In this document: one piece after another, positions 1 through 12,200 of the stretch | Layout of the letters: every line of letters starts with the position of its first letter | Position numbering within the stretch: position 1 is the first letter of the stretch | Source: Anisus vortex | Lineage: Eukaryota > Mollusca > Gastropoda > Planorbidae | Assembly (NCBI GenBank): GCA_949126835.1 | Contig: OX421495.1 | Location: 25,320,829-25,384,828, forward strand | Reading direction: 5' to 3' | Length of the DNA stretch: 64,000 bases | Notes under the pieces: generated by a model | The model's input: the letters and a program-made list of their open reading frames with translations, nothing else | Told to the model about the DNA's origin: nothing | The model's database searches: none | Program-made: the position numbers and the translations under genes

Positions 1-1250
1 GAAGCTTTGTTTATTTTTAAGTTGGTAAGGAGTTGTTTAATGCCTTTTTCATCTACAGTTATATTTCCTATCTCTTCTAGTTTGTTTAAATTTATGAATA
101 TTTCTTTGTCACCTGGATTTGAAAAAGATGATGCAAAGTGTGTGTTTAGGATATTAGCTTTAGTTTCATTATCATTATAAGTTTCATTGTTTCGGCCTTT
201 AAGTGGAGCTATGCCTGTAGTGGCCATTTTTCTTGATTTAATGTTGGACCATAAGTTTTTATTTTATTATTATCTTTAGAAATTACATTGTTTACATATT
301 CATTCTGCAGCTGTCTGCTTAGTTTCTGAGTTAAATGTTTAATTTTTAGGTATTTTTTATGTAGTCTAATTGAATTAGTTGCCTTAAACTTTTTGAATAG
401 ATTTTCTTTTTGTTTACACAGTTTCTTTAGTTTAGTGTTAAGCCAACATTTGTTTATTTTATTTGATGTTTGTTTTGTTGGCACAGAATCAGCCATTATT
501 GCTTTTAAGTTGGTTTTTATGAATTGCCAAATATCTTCAACTGTCAACTGGACTATTTATATTGTATTTAGTAAGAAAATTGGTTTGGAATTTTATTGCT
601 GCTTGATGTAGTTCTGTTGTGTTACATTTATTCCAGAGATAAATTTTTCTTTTAGGTTTCTTGCTTATTTGGGTTTTTATTTTGTCATTTACTCTGACAA
701 TATCATGATCTGAAAGCCCAGGGATTATTTCATAATCTATTACTAGTCCTGGTCTGTTTGTTAAGAATAAATCTAGTATATTATGGTTTCTTGTTGGTTT
801 TTTATTAATTTGATCTATGTTTAGATTTTGGATGGTATTGATAAACATTTCTTTTATTTCTTTAGTGTTTTGGTGTTTTTCTATAGAGTAGCTATTCCAA
901 TTTATATCAGGGAGGTTGAAGTCCCCCATTATCCAAATTATAGCATTTTATATTTAGTTTCAATACTTGTCAGCTGATTACACAGATCGGATCAGACATG
1001 TACTCTGATGTTGAGTTTGGTGATCTGTAAACACTGCCTACAATTAGTGGTTTGGAATTAGGTCTGCTTATTTTATAAAATACTGACTCTATGTTATTTT
1101 GACATTCTATTTTAATTTCTTCAGCTATTAGGGTAGATTTTATGGATAGTAAGACTCCTCCATGCCTGTCTGACCTATCTTTCCTAAACATTTCATAATT
1201 ATTATTGAATATCTTTAGACTTGACAGTGCTGTCATGGATAGACATGTGC
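1..1250 (-). pseudogene. Decayed non-LTR retrotransposon (LINE): endonuclease domain and pre-RT region
   Basis: Read on -, three overlapping reading frames give one LINE polyprotein in order. Positions 1236-970 hold the middle of an APE-type endonuclease (RKDRSDRHGGVLLSIKS, then VGSVYRSPNS). Positions 929-537 hold its C-terminal half, with MGDFNLPDINW and the catalytic SDHDIV. Positions 547-1 hold the basic linker before the RT (FKATNSIRLHKKYLKIK) and a segment resembling the pre-RT ANILNTHFASSF motif. Frameshifts near 960 and 540 break the frame, so it is a pseudogene. The first ~60 residues of the endonuclease are absent beyond about 1250, which indicates 5' truncation. The RT itself, if present, lies left of the window. 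The clade is CR1/Jockey-like by feel, not established. Confidence 0.8.
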
Positions 1251-2057
1251 CCTAATGACCATTGTTTGTAATGATTTCAAACGTGACAGCGTGAAAAAGT
1301 TAATAAGTGATGAGTGCTGGCATTTTATCTTGTTCTCTTCACGACAAACAATAAGTCAATACGCTACATGCAACTAAGAAAAAATGAAATACACAATTGA
1401 CATATCACGCCTTATTTCAATATAGATTTGAAAAAAGTTTGAGACAAGAATTTTTCCAAAGTGTCCTGAAATTTGTCAATCGGCAGATCATTGTTGTGTA
1501 AACATTGCTTAGACTTAAGTTAGACATGGCACGGTTTTCTTGGAATGCATTTCCCGGGAGGGGGGGGGGGGCTTCTGCCATTTAAATTCCCTCTGCGTAC
1601 CATGTCTGGCATGTGTGCCGTAGGTTGTCTGACACCTAGTCTATAGTTACTTACTATAGTATTATATAGGCCTAGCTTTTGACTTTTGTTGACTAAACAC
1701 TAAACGTTAAATAACGGAGTTAAAAGTTAATTAGCCTACTATTATAGTAGCCTATCTATAGTATTTTCTAGAGTCTACTATTACTACTAGAATTGCTAGA
1801 ATACAACTTAATAAAATCTTGTAGGCTAAAAAAAAGGCTACTTCGTGACTTGCAGGCCTATCTTTATCTTGTAATCTTGTATTATATTTAAATAGAGTCT
1901 ATGTCATAAATTCATTTTTTTTTTTAAATATTTAGATCTATTCTATAGTCTATATTTATATTTATTTCTTTTTAAATCTGTAAATTATGAAAAGTGCAAA
2001 GGCAAAGGTAGGCCTAGGCCTATATAGTAATATAGGCCTATATTAACATATATATAT
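1251..2057. other. AT-rich intergenic DNA with a G homopolymer and TAGGCCTA motifs
   Basis: No gene seen. It holds a G run at about 1559-1571, a stretch dense in TAGGCCTA/ATAGGCCTA palindromes (1660-2045) and a short TA tract near 2049-2060. Confidence 0.6.
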
Positions 2058-2375
2058 ATTATCTTATCTTATACTGTACATTACAGACGCTCCTTCTATA
2101 AAGAAGATTATTGCGTCCTACGCTCATCCGTGGTCCGGGTCTAGTCTTGCATTTTTATTAATGTTTTAAATGATGTTAAGTTACTGGTTTTCCTGGTTTG
2201 TTCAGGCAACATATTCCATGCCCGAATGCCACTCGAGAATAAAAAGGGTACTTATAATATGCATTTGTTCTCGCATTATAAATAAGGGATAAGGAAAGTG
2301 TTTTTGTCTTTATGTTTATCTGAGCTTTGCAACAGGTTGTCATTGTGTTGTATTTCTAAATTAGAGTTTAATGCC
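2058..2375 (-). mobile_element. 3' end fragment of a LINE (copy A)
   Basis: This stretch matches 14505-14810 over about 300 bp with scattered differences. On - both copies translate to a motif of the type WNGLPE-TRK-SNLTSFKTLI, which resembles the extreme C-terminus of CR1/Jockey-type RT proteins (WNsLP...FK). The copy lies upstream of the ACTR10 start. Confidence 0.6.
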
Positions 2376-2859
2376 TATTTATATATTATATAGTATTACA
2401 GGCCCTATTATATAATTATAGGCCTACTTAATAGTACTTAGCCTACTTAAGAACTTAAAAGACTAAAATTAAAGACTAAAGTAAAGTCTTAAATCTTAAA
2501 GCATAGGCCACTATAAGAAATATGAATAAGCGTGTAGTTTTATAGACCAAATTTCAATTTAATCACTTCGAACTTGTAAGAGTACATACACGGTTAGTGA
2601 CGGTTACACGTTGAATGAAAAGTTTAGAATCTATTCTAAGAATGTAAATAAATTATACGATGACTGACGATGAGGAGATAGAGGAGTCTTGAAACAAATT
2701 TAAATGAAAATGATTGTAGAAATCGAAGGTGCTGTAATGTAGTGCTGTTTAGCATTTTGATAAAAAATATTTTCATTTTAAACTCTTACCATTTTTAAAT
2801 GTTGGGGCCTCTAAAGATATACAAAAAATCCAAAAAAGACAAGACACCTAGGCCTATAA

Positions 2860-3259
2860 AATAGGTGTGTACCAAACGAAGATCTTGGTGTACCTGAGTG
2901 ACGTCACATGTAGGAAGTGTGGAACCAGTTTCGAAAAGAAGAATTGATCACTAATTATTAATTATCTTTTTTTTTTTCATCTAATAATGATCTTATTTAA
3001 TAGGTTTCATTTCCTATTTCACAAAATAAATATAACCAAAATGTATTAGTTTAAAAGTTTTTTTTTTTACTTTTTTTTTTAATTCCCTAGTTTGCAGTAT
3101 GACCTTTTATACGGAAGTGAACTGTAACACAATCAAATTTTTTTATCAATAAATTAATAAGTCGGTTCTAAAGGAATGGCAATTCTAATGGAGCATTAAA
3201 ACGATTGCAAAGGCACTACTAATTTGTTGAAGTCAATTTCATATCGCTATCCTAATAGA
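2860..3259 (+). promoter_or_regulatory. Putative ACTR10 promoter/5' region
   Basis: The 400 bp before the ACTR10 start codon contain a perfect CRE palindrome TGACGTCA (2899-2906), an adjoining CACATG E-box, and ETS-type cores AGGAAGTG (about 2912) and CGGAAGTG (about 3114). No TATA box is obvious. The sites are seen; their use and the transcription start are inferred from position only. Confidence 0.35.
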
Positions 3260-6200
3260 ATGCCTCATTATGAATGTCTTAACGTGGGAGATGAGCCCAG
3301 AGTAATAATTCTTGATATTGGGAGCGCATATACAAAGTTTGTATCTTAACTATTTTAACTAACAAATTACAAATTCATGAAATTGTCTAACTCGCATCAC
3401 ACAGTCAAACTCACTGTCCACATCACAATGATCACACGCGAAGCTACATAATTACGAATTAGCCTAGTTGCTAGAGCGATAGACAGACACAAATAAGTAA
3501 GAAACAGATTCGTAAGTGACGAAATTCACACAATTTTATGAGTAGGCCTAGACCTAGACTGAACTAGTCTAGACTCTAGTCTAGTACTCTAAATCTAGTA
3601 GTAGACTCTAAGTAGTCTAAGTAGACCTTTAGCCTTTAACTTTAGTTTAAGTGTATAGGAGTATAGGCCTATAGAGTTTAGGCCTACTAAATAATTTTGT
3701 GATGAATAATGTCAATAATGAATAGCAGGATAGGCTTTTATCTATTATCTAGCCTAATCATTATATATTATATAATAATATATTATATCATAATTCTAAT
3801 TCATAATAATAATGTAGGAATGTAGGCTTCCTTTTTCAATATTTTGTTGGCCTAAATTAAAAAAATACAACAAAAAAACGTTTGGGTTAGATAGGGCCTA
3901 GGCCTAGCCTATTTTAGATGGCCTACTATTGTAACTATTACTATATAGGCCTATAGCCTATAGGCCTATATAGTATAGGCCCTATTATATATTGAGAGCG
4001 ATAATAAATAGTAGGCCTATATTTTAATATTCTTATTTGTAAGTTTGTTGCAAGCCTGTGGGCACAGTCACAGTGGCACAGTTTTGAGACGTCCTTTTGC
4101 AGTTTTGATGAAAAACAGACCGGTCCACTTTTTTACATTGGCCACACATTTTCTTTTCTGTCGGTCTCTTCTTCTTCTTGCATGTACTGTGCCCTGTTGG
4201 CAGGCTCAAAGCCAGAAATTTTTTCCAGTGGGTACTGAACTTTTGCGTGACAAACATTTACCAAATTCCAAAGGGGGAGGGAGGCTGAACTTTCGCGTGA
4301 CAAACACTTAAAGAATTTTTAGCGAATTTAGTACATATTTAAAAAAAAAACTGTTGAAAAACTTTTTTTTTAACTCTAGGGGGAGGGAGGGGGGTGTCCC
4401 CCCCCCCCCCTTCCTGTACCTTTGCCCCTGCCTGTAGGGTAATCTTTGCAAGGCCTTTGCCCATACCATCTCAGTTTCCTGATCTTGATGATGTGCTCCA
4501 TGTATGAGATGATCTTGAAGAAAAGCATCTAATTTTCATAGGCCCTTTATCTTTAAATCCTTCTTAGAGATCTGTTTTGAGCATCCACGTTTCACATTCA
4601 CACATAATATATATAAAATTACTATAACCACGCAGACAAGCCTATTGATAAGAGAACTACCAATTCTTGTAAAGAAATAGTTTAGACATCTCACACTCAC
4701 ATGAGCCACAATCTTTATTACCCTTTACAATTTAGATGTGGCTTAGCTGGAGATACTGGACCTCGGTGCATTATACCAAGTCAAGTCAGAAATACAAGGA
4801 CCCAACAGGTAGTTATAATATAATTTAATAAATTAATAAGTTTCTATGTCAAAGTATTAGCCTTTTTATGGAAGAGCATAAATATTTATAAGGTCCTATT
4901 GAAGCCATTAATAGGCCTACTAAGATGATTTGGTATTGCAATTAGTTTTTTATAAATTAGTGTTTTTAAATTTTTACTCTAATGTCAACTGATAATAAAA
5001 TTTTATTTTAACAGTTCACTCAAAGTTAAAATTAATATTTACTTTTTTCTATTCTATCTCAAAATCATAAGTAACTTTAAAAGAAAACAAACAGATGTGA
5101 GCCAGTTTCTTTTGTGTTTGCCTCTATCTAAATATACTAAATATTTTTGTTTTGTTTTCATTCAATTTGGAATAACACTTCAGTTAGTACTCATAGAATG
5201 AAATACTATTTCTGTACTATTAGGCACAAGTAGGAAATGTTTGGACTCTCTGAAATGTATTGTGTGTACAATGATATTAAATGTTAATTTCTTTTTTCTT
5301 GCAGACTTTAAAAATTTGGGATTACAATAACAGTGATGAGCTGTATGAACTATTAAAAGAGTTGTTGTATATACTTATAAATAGGCAAGTCAATGATTGA
5401 TATATATGATATTTAAAAAAATTAAAATCTAATGTTGGTTTTACTGACTAGTTTAGTTGTTTCTTTTTGTGTGTATTTTAACGCTACAGAAATCTATTTA
5501 CTATTACACTGTATCAACCATGGTCATTAGCTCAAACATTTTTTTGTTTTGATTCCAAGGTCAGAGATGGGTGGGAAGGGGCAGCAGCAGTGTAAATCCA
5601 TTATTTATTTTTTTTAAGTAGAAAGAAATTTTTTTCCCCTATTTTGGTTTGAATCAAATTAAGGTGCATAAACGTTGATACAGCAAAGAGATGTATCAAA
5701 GGTCCCGTGTTCAAATCCTGGTGAGGTCTAGGATTTGTTTCTGGATCTGGGGGTGTCCCTGAGTCTATCCAGCTCTGAGAAGTAGGCTTACCTGACAGTA
5801 GTTGGGGATAAATAAAGTGGGTGGTTGTTGTGCTTGCCACTAATCCCCTTGTAACTTGTAAAATGCTTTGTAGATCTAATAGGTTTAAAAGAAAAACTTA
5901 CTTATATGACTTTCTGTTGGCCTGCTGATGTTTTCAAGAGAAAACACTATAACTATAATGATCATTTAAAATTTTTATTGTTTGTACATTTAAAAAAATG
6001 ATTTATAGAGTTTCCAACTGTCCAATGTTAAAAAAAGATTTCAGTTTCTTTTACCTTTTTAATAGTTTTTCACTTTAGTCATTTACACATTTTTAAGCAA
6101 ATTTATTGATTTTCAAACATAAGACATTTTAATTTTTCTTTTCAGTGGCATTTTATTGTTTCATAAAACTTTCTCCTCACGTTCGTTTGCTATTAATAAA

Positions 6201-9200
6201 CCGTTATTCATGGCGGCTCTTATTGTGTATGTCTATAACTACCTTTCTCTAGATATCTGCTTGTGACACCAAAAGATAGAAGAGTGGTTGTTGTGGAGTC
6301 ACTGTTGTGTCCAACTGACTTTAGAGACACACTGGCCCGGGTACTATTCAAACATTATGAGGTATTCAATAATCTATATTTTACACAGAGTTTGATATGC
6401 TTTAAACCACACACCTACTGCTCCGCATCTCCAGGAATAATTATAGAAATCAATATAATTCATCCGCAATCTGCGATTCCACATCAGTCCAGTTTGTTTC
6501 ACAAAATCGCTTTGTCCAAAAATACATACTTTTAAATTCAGGAAGTAATAGAGCAAAATATAAATAAAAGCAATTTGTCTACTTTTGTTTTGTTCTAGTC
6601 ACTTCTGTTTCAATATTATTTCATCAGCTGATGCTATGTAAAAATAAAAGGACTCAAATTTATTTTCTGAAAAGTATAATCAGATGAATTTGCAGTGAAT
6701 TAAACAAAGACTGACAAGTGCAATTAATTGCATCATTTGTAAGAGAGAATTTTCTAAAAGTATTAGGAAATTAATTTTTTTTATTATGCTAACACTAACA
6801 TGATGCTTTGCTAGCCAAAAATATGTCACCTTTTCTAAAGTAGCCAAAATCTACAGAAACTGTTCATCATATCAACTAGCAAAACTGAAATCTATTTTGG
6901 GTTTAGACTTTCAATCATAACAGCAAATTCCGTTTTGCATTTTGAAGGTATTTAACTTTTGCTCTGGTTTCAGGTGGCTTCCATTCTGTTTGCTCCAAGT
7001 CATCTATTGTCACTACTGACTCTGGGTACAAATAATGGGCTTGTATTGGATGTTGGTCATCAAGAAACTTTTCTTGTCCCTGTATCCTTTATTTTAAAGT
7101 GTAAATTTTTTTGTGTACAACAAATCTATTTATTATATTAGTGTAGGCCTATACAGAAGTCAAAGTGAACATTTTTTTTTATGCATAGAACTTTTTGGGT
7201 AAATATAAAAACATAAAAAAAATTCTTATACAAGTAAAGTTTTATAAATTTTGGAGCATTAAAGCCTTAACCAGTTTGAGGTGTATGAAGGGATCCCTAT
7301 AATGAAAGGTTGGCAGAGCATACCTTTGGCAGGTAAAGCAATTCACAGGTCAGTTTTGAATTAATTTTGTTTTGGTTGGTTGTTGTTTTTTCCACCCCTA
7401 AATTTAAAGTTTGTATAGTGTAACAATGAGGCCATTAAATTTACAGTTTTTATAGTGTAACAATGAGGCCATTAAATTTACAGTTTGTATAGTGTAACAA
7501 TGAGGCCATTAAATTTACAGTTTGTATAGTGTAACAATGAGGCCATTAAATTTACAGTTTGTATAGTGTAACAATGAGGCCATTAAATTTACAGTTTGTA
7601 TAGTGTAACAATGAGGCCATTAAATTTACAGTTTGTATAGTGTAACAATGAGGCCATTAAATTTACAGTTTGTATAGTGTAACAATGAGGCCATTAAATG
7701 TACACGTTTGTTGGTTTCCAGTCGCATCAAGAGTCAATTATTAGAACATGGCACAGTCACCACCCCTGACCAGAAACACCAGGCTATAGCCAGTATGCCA
7801 GGTACATCTCTTGAGTTGTTGCAGCTCAGTAAATGTTACAAATTAATTTTACTTTGTTACCTTGGCTGTGCAACTGTAAAGCACACTGCTCATTAAACAT
7901 TTTCTCTTTAAGATCTTTCCAAGATCATTTTTTGCTGTATTTGTTATTAACAGATGCCTTAACGGATGAGCTGTTAGAGGATATAAAAGGTATTTAATTC
8001 CCTTGTGTTGTCTATGTTATAACACTTTAAAACTGTGAAAATCCTACCCTCATTCTGTTCCCTGTACTGGAGCTGCTGTTATATAATTGCTACCAGTGTT
8101 TGCTGAAATAAGAGTAATGAAAATAATTCTAGTAAATCATGAAAGAGTTAACAAGCTTATTGACTTGTTTTCAGAATAGCTAAAAAAAAAATATAAGAAC
8201 CTAGATGAAGTTTATTTGAATATTTAAAAAAATAAGTCATGTTTTTAAGATGGAAGAAAATATTCCATTTATTTTTCCAGTCACTTGCTGCTTTGTAACA
8301 GAGTACTCTCGGGGCCAACTAATTCAGGACGTCACTATGCGCGGGGGGCACGCAAATAAGGTGAGCTGCCACAAGTTAATAATTGCTCAATTGCAACGAA
8401 ACAAATCACAGTATAAGATTGTATGATTTTGTCACTTTTTTGTTTGTTTCCTTTGTTTAGTTACCCCCACCACCTCCTGACACTGACTATCAACTTGATG
8501 GAGGCAGTGTGCTGAATATTAGTGGACGGATCAGGTAAAACAATTTTAACTAATATTTATATTACATTCATAACTCAAGTATGATTATTAAAAATATACT
8601 TTCTGTTAGGTTTTAAAAAAGAATATCATAAGGAATGCTTCATTAAATTAGATGTCGATGGTTTCATGTTTAAGTTTATTAAATTATGTCTGAATTCATT
8701 GATGATGTGTGATTTAATTTCTTGAATTCTGTGTGCCTATTCCTTTACTCTCTGATCCCTGTGCTATTAAGGAAAATGCAAAGGGCTGGACATCAATAAA
8801 AAAAAAATTACTTGAATTAATTGTCAGAAATAATAACTGTAATTCAAACAAAATTTATTTAAGTGCTTCTATTACCATGACTTACTACAAGTGGCCTAGT
8901 GAGCTGTCATTTCACATACTGATTGTAGAATTAGAGATTGGTGCATTTAAATGTTACATACAAGGCAATGTCTAAATTAATAGCAAGTAGACTACAACAA
9001 TATATACCAATGAGGATTCCAACCTAACAGATCCACAAACGACCAGATCTTTACCATTAGATGTCTGCTTGAAAAATGTTATGAATATAACATACCAGTA
9101 CATCAGCTCTACATAGACTACAAAATGGCTTATGATAGTAAATATCTATATAAAACACTGGAATTATTTGGGATCCCTAATAAGCTAACTAGACTAATAT

Positions 9201-12200
9201 ACATGACACTATGTAAATCTACGAGTAAAGTCAAGGCGCAGGGAGAATACTCGCGTGTATTCCCAATTCAACAAGGACTACGACAAGGAGACTCACTATT
9301 GTGCATGCTATTTAACCTAGTATTAGAGAGAGTCATTAGAAACATTAATGTAGACACTAGAGGGACGATAACAGAATATTTCAATCGAGAAGCCCCCAAC
9401 ATACACCCCAGTGGAACTCTATATAGCCAACCTCTGCAGTACCTAGCGTATGCTGATGATATAGCCTTACTTGGAAAGAATAAATATGCCATTCAACAAG
9501 CTCTTACAGAGCTGGTAGATGCCTCCAAGCTGGCAGGACTTGAGATCAATGACCACAAAACAAAGTACATGGTACTGATGAGGGATGATACAAAGGAAGA
9601 TATAAGGAAGACTTCAAAACCAAGAATTGCACATTTGAAAGAGTAGATACTTTTAAATACTTAGGGTCAAGCCTTAATGAAAGGAATGAGATACTACCGG
9701 AAATAAAAGAAAGAATAGCTGCAGGAAATCGTGCCTATTTCAGCCTCCAAAATGTATTCCGCAACAAAAATATCTCAAAAAGAACAAAGAAGGTGATGTA
9801 CAAAACCATTATAAGACCAGTGGTGATGTATAGCAGTGAAACATGGACAATGTCAAAATCCATTTTAGACCTTGCTTAACACCTGGAAAGAAAAGTGCTG
9901 CGGAGTATATATGGAGCTGTGCAAGACGCAGATGGCTGGAGGTCTAGAACAAATGAAGAACTGTACACTCTGTACGAGGATCCAACGGTGGTAGCTGAGA
10001 TAAAGAGGGGCAGATTGAGGTGGGCAGGCCACTTGGAAAGAATGACAGACGGCAGAGCAGCCAGAACAGTACATCACAGAGACCAAGAGGGAAGAGGCTT
10101 AGGGGCAGACCAAGACAAAGATGGCTCGAAGCTATAGAGTCAGATCTACAAAATCTTGGTGTGCGGGCTTGGCGAAGGAAGGCCCGGGATAGGCCAGAAT
10201 GGAAGGAGGTGGTGAAGCTGGCCAAAGCCCTACATGGGCTGTAGCGCCATAGGGGTGGATGGATGGATGCATTGAAATGAATGTAAGCTTTGGTCTTTGC
10301 AGGGCATTGATTTTTAACATACTGACAAAAGAGTGGAATATCATGCCTAAATGGTTTATCGTGTAGTAAAAAAAAAAGTTTAAACATTATAATGTGGTAA
10401 AGCTATGAAAAGTTTGACTTTCTCTTCGTTTTGTCATGCAACACTTTGTACTTGATGTGCTCTCTGTCTTTGTTATATAGCGTTAAGCAAGGGTAGACAA
10501 CTAATATTTTTTAAAATGAAGTCTCAAAGTTTCATATATTATTATATTGTGATGATGCATGATGGATTAGAATTTTATATTACGGTCTTACTTGGAGTTA
10601 TGCCCATCAAAATGATGGAGAAACGAATGATTACAATGTGTTTTGTTAAAAAAGAGAAAAAAAAACATAATATTTAAAAAAAAACAACTGTAGTGTGAAC
10701 CTTTCTTTCAGTGTTTAGTTTTTTTTTCTTTTTCATTGTTTACGGTCGCCTGGCCCTGGAACAAGCCTATGAATTGTTACTGTCACGCTTCAGACTTCTT
10801 GTTTTTAATGTTAAACTAATAATAATACAAAAGATTGCAATATACTTTACGTCATATGCTAGTTTTTAAAAAATACAATCTAGAACAGGGGTTGGGAACC
10901 TTTTTGTCTTAGAGAGCCATGGATACCACATATTTTGAAAAGTAATTCTGTGAGAGCCATACATTATGTTTAAAACTAAAAATTCAAGTAAATTTGTGCA
11001 TTGTGTGTAATTTCAACAGTAAAAGTACAATAATTATGTCTCTGAATTCTTCTGATGCTGACCTGCAGTAGACTTTAGCTCATTTGTAGAATGAAATATT
11101 GATATGCAATTAATATGTAGATCAAAAAGTCTAAAAAAACATTTTTTAATAATCGAACATTTGTCTGCGAGCCAGATGCAGCCATCAAAAGAGCCACATC
11201 TGGCTTGTGAGCCATGGGCTCCCGAGCCCTGATCTAGAAACTCTCTAAGCCAAATTTTTGTCTCGCTAATAAACAGGTGAATGCAACGTGAATTGGGAAA
11301 ACCCTATAAGATACTCGCGTTCAGCAATATGAAAGGGACATCACTCTGTATTTTTTAAATGGTGCTCCAGTTTATAACTTTAACTCATTAGTAAAACGTT
11401 ATTTAAAAAAAAAAATACAAATATAGCAATATAGTTGATAAAAAAAAAATTTCTTTTGGAGAACGTTTCCAATTTATTCACTTAACTTTTGTGCCGATAC
11501 ACTAAAAGTCTAGGTGCCTATTGCGAACAAATATATATATATATATATAATATACAAATATACAAACAAACTCAATGTAATAATATATATATTGATTGTT
11601 TTTTTGCACATACTAGAGAGCACACATGTGAAGTGTTATTTGAACAAGATAATGATGAAACATCCATTGCCACCCTTTTGCTAGATGCTGTTATCAAGGT
11701 AAATTTTGAAAATAAATTACCTAATTGAAGATATAAGTATAAGACTACCAAAAAAAAAGAAAAACAGGATTGTCATTCTACATTTATTTAAGTTGTTATA
11801 TCATTTTCAAAACAAAAGAAAATTTACAAGCAACAACAAGGGCCCAAGTAGACTATTTCCCATGAGTACCAAATCTGAGTATTTGCCAACTTTGAGTGCA
11901 AGCTGGGCAATAGCAGCAACTTTGGATTTTGACTAACATACAAAGCTTATTTTGATCTTGATGATCTTTCCTTAACCCTCACTATCCCCCACAATTTTTA
12001 CTAGCAACAATAGCTGTAGTTAGGACTCTGACTAAACTGATGAACTCCAGATATTGTATTTAAAAGTTTGATATTTATTGAAATATAAATATTTTATTCT
12101 GTTTATATTAACTATGTGAATATTTGCTGAGACCTAATAGTGAAAAAAACAAATAAGGGTTTTCTGCAGAAGCGAATGTGTCAAGGCAATTTCCAGATAG

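Noticed and set aside
4033..4257. 74-codon frame on - with CXXC and H/C residues ([17 protein letters not shown])
   Set aside because: It vaguely recalls the Cys-rich tail of piggyBac-type transposases, but nothing else of a transposon is nearby and it lies in an ACTR10 intron; not enough to annotate.
7275..7280. Alternative ACTR10 acceptor at 7274, adding two residues
   Set aside because: It would place the U12 branch A only 4 nt from the AG, and the extra residues break family length.
7403..7705. Regular direct repeats resembling a CRISPR array
   Set aside because: Units are contiguous with no variable spacers, and the DNA is eukaryotic; it is a minisatellite.
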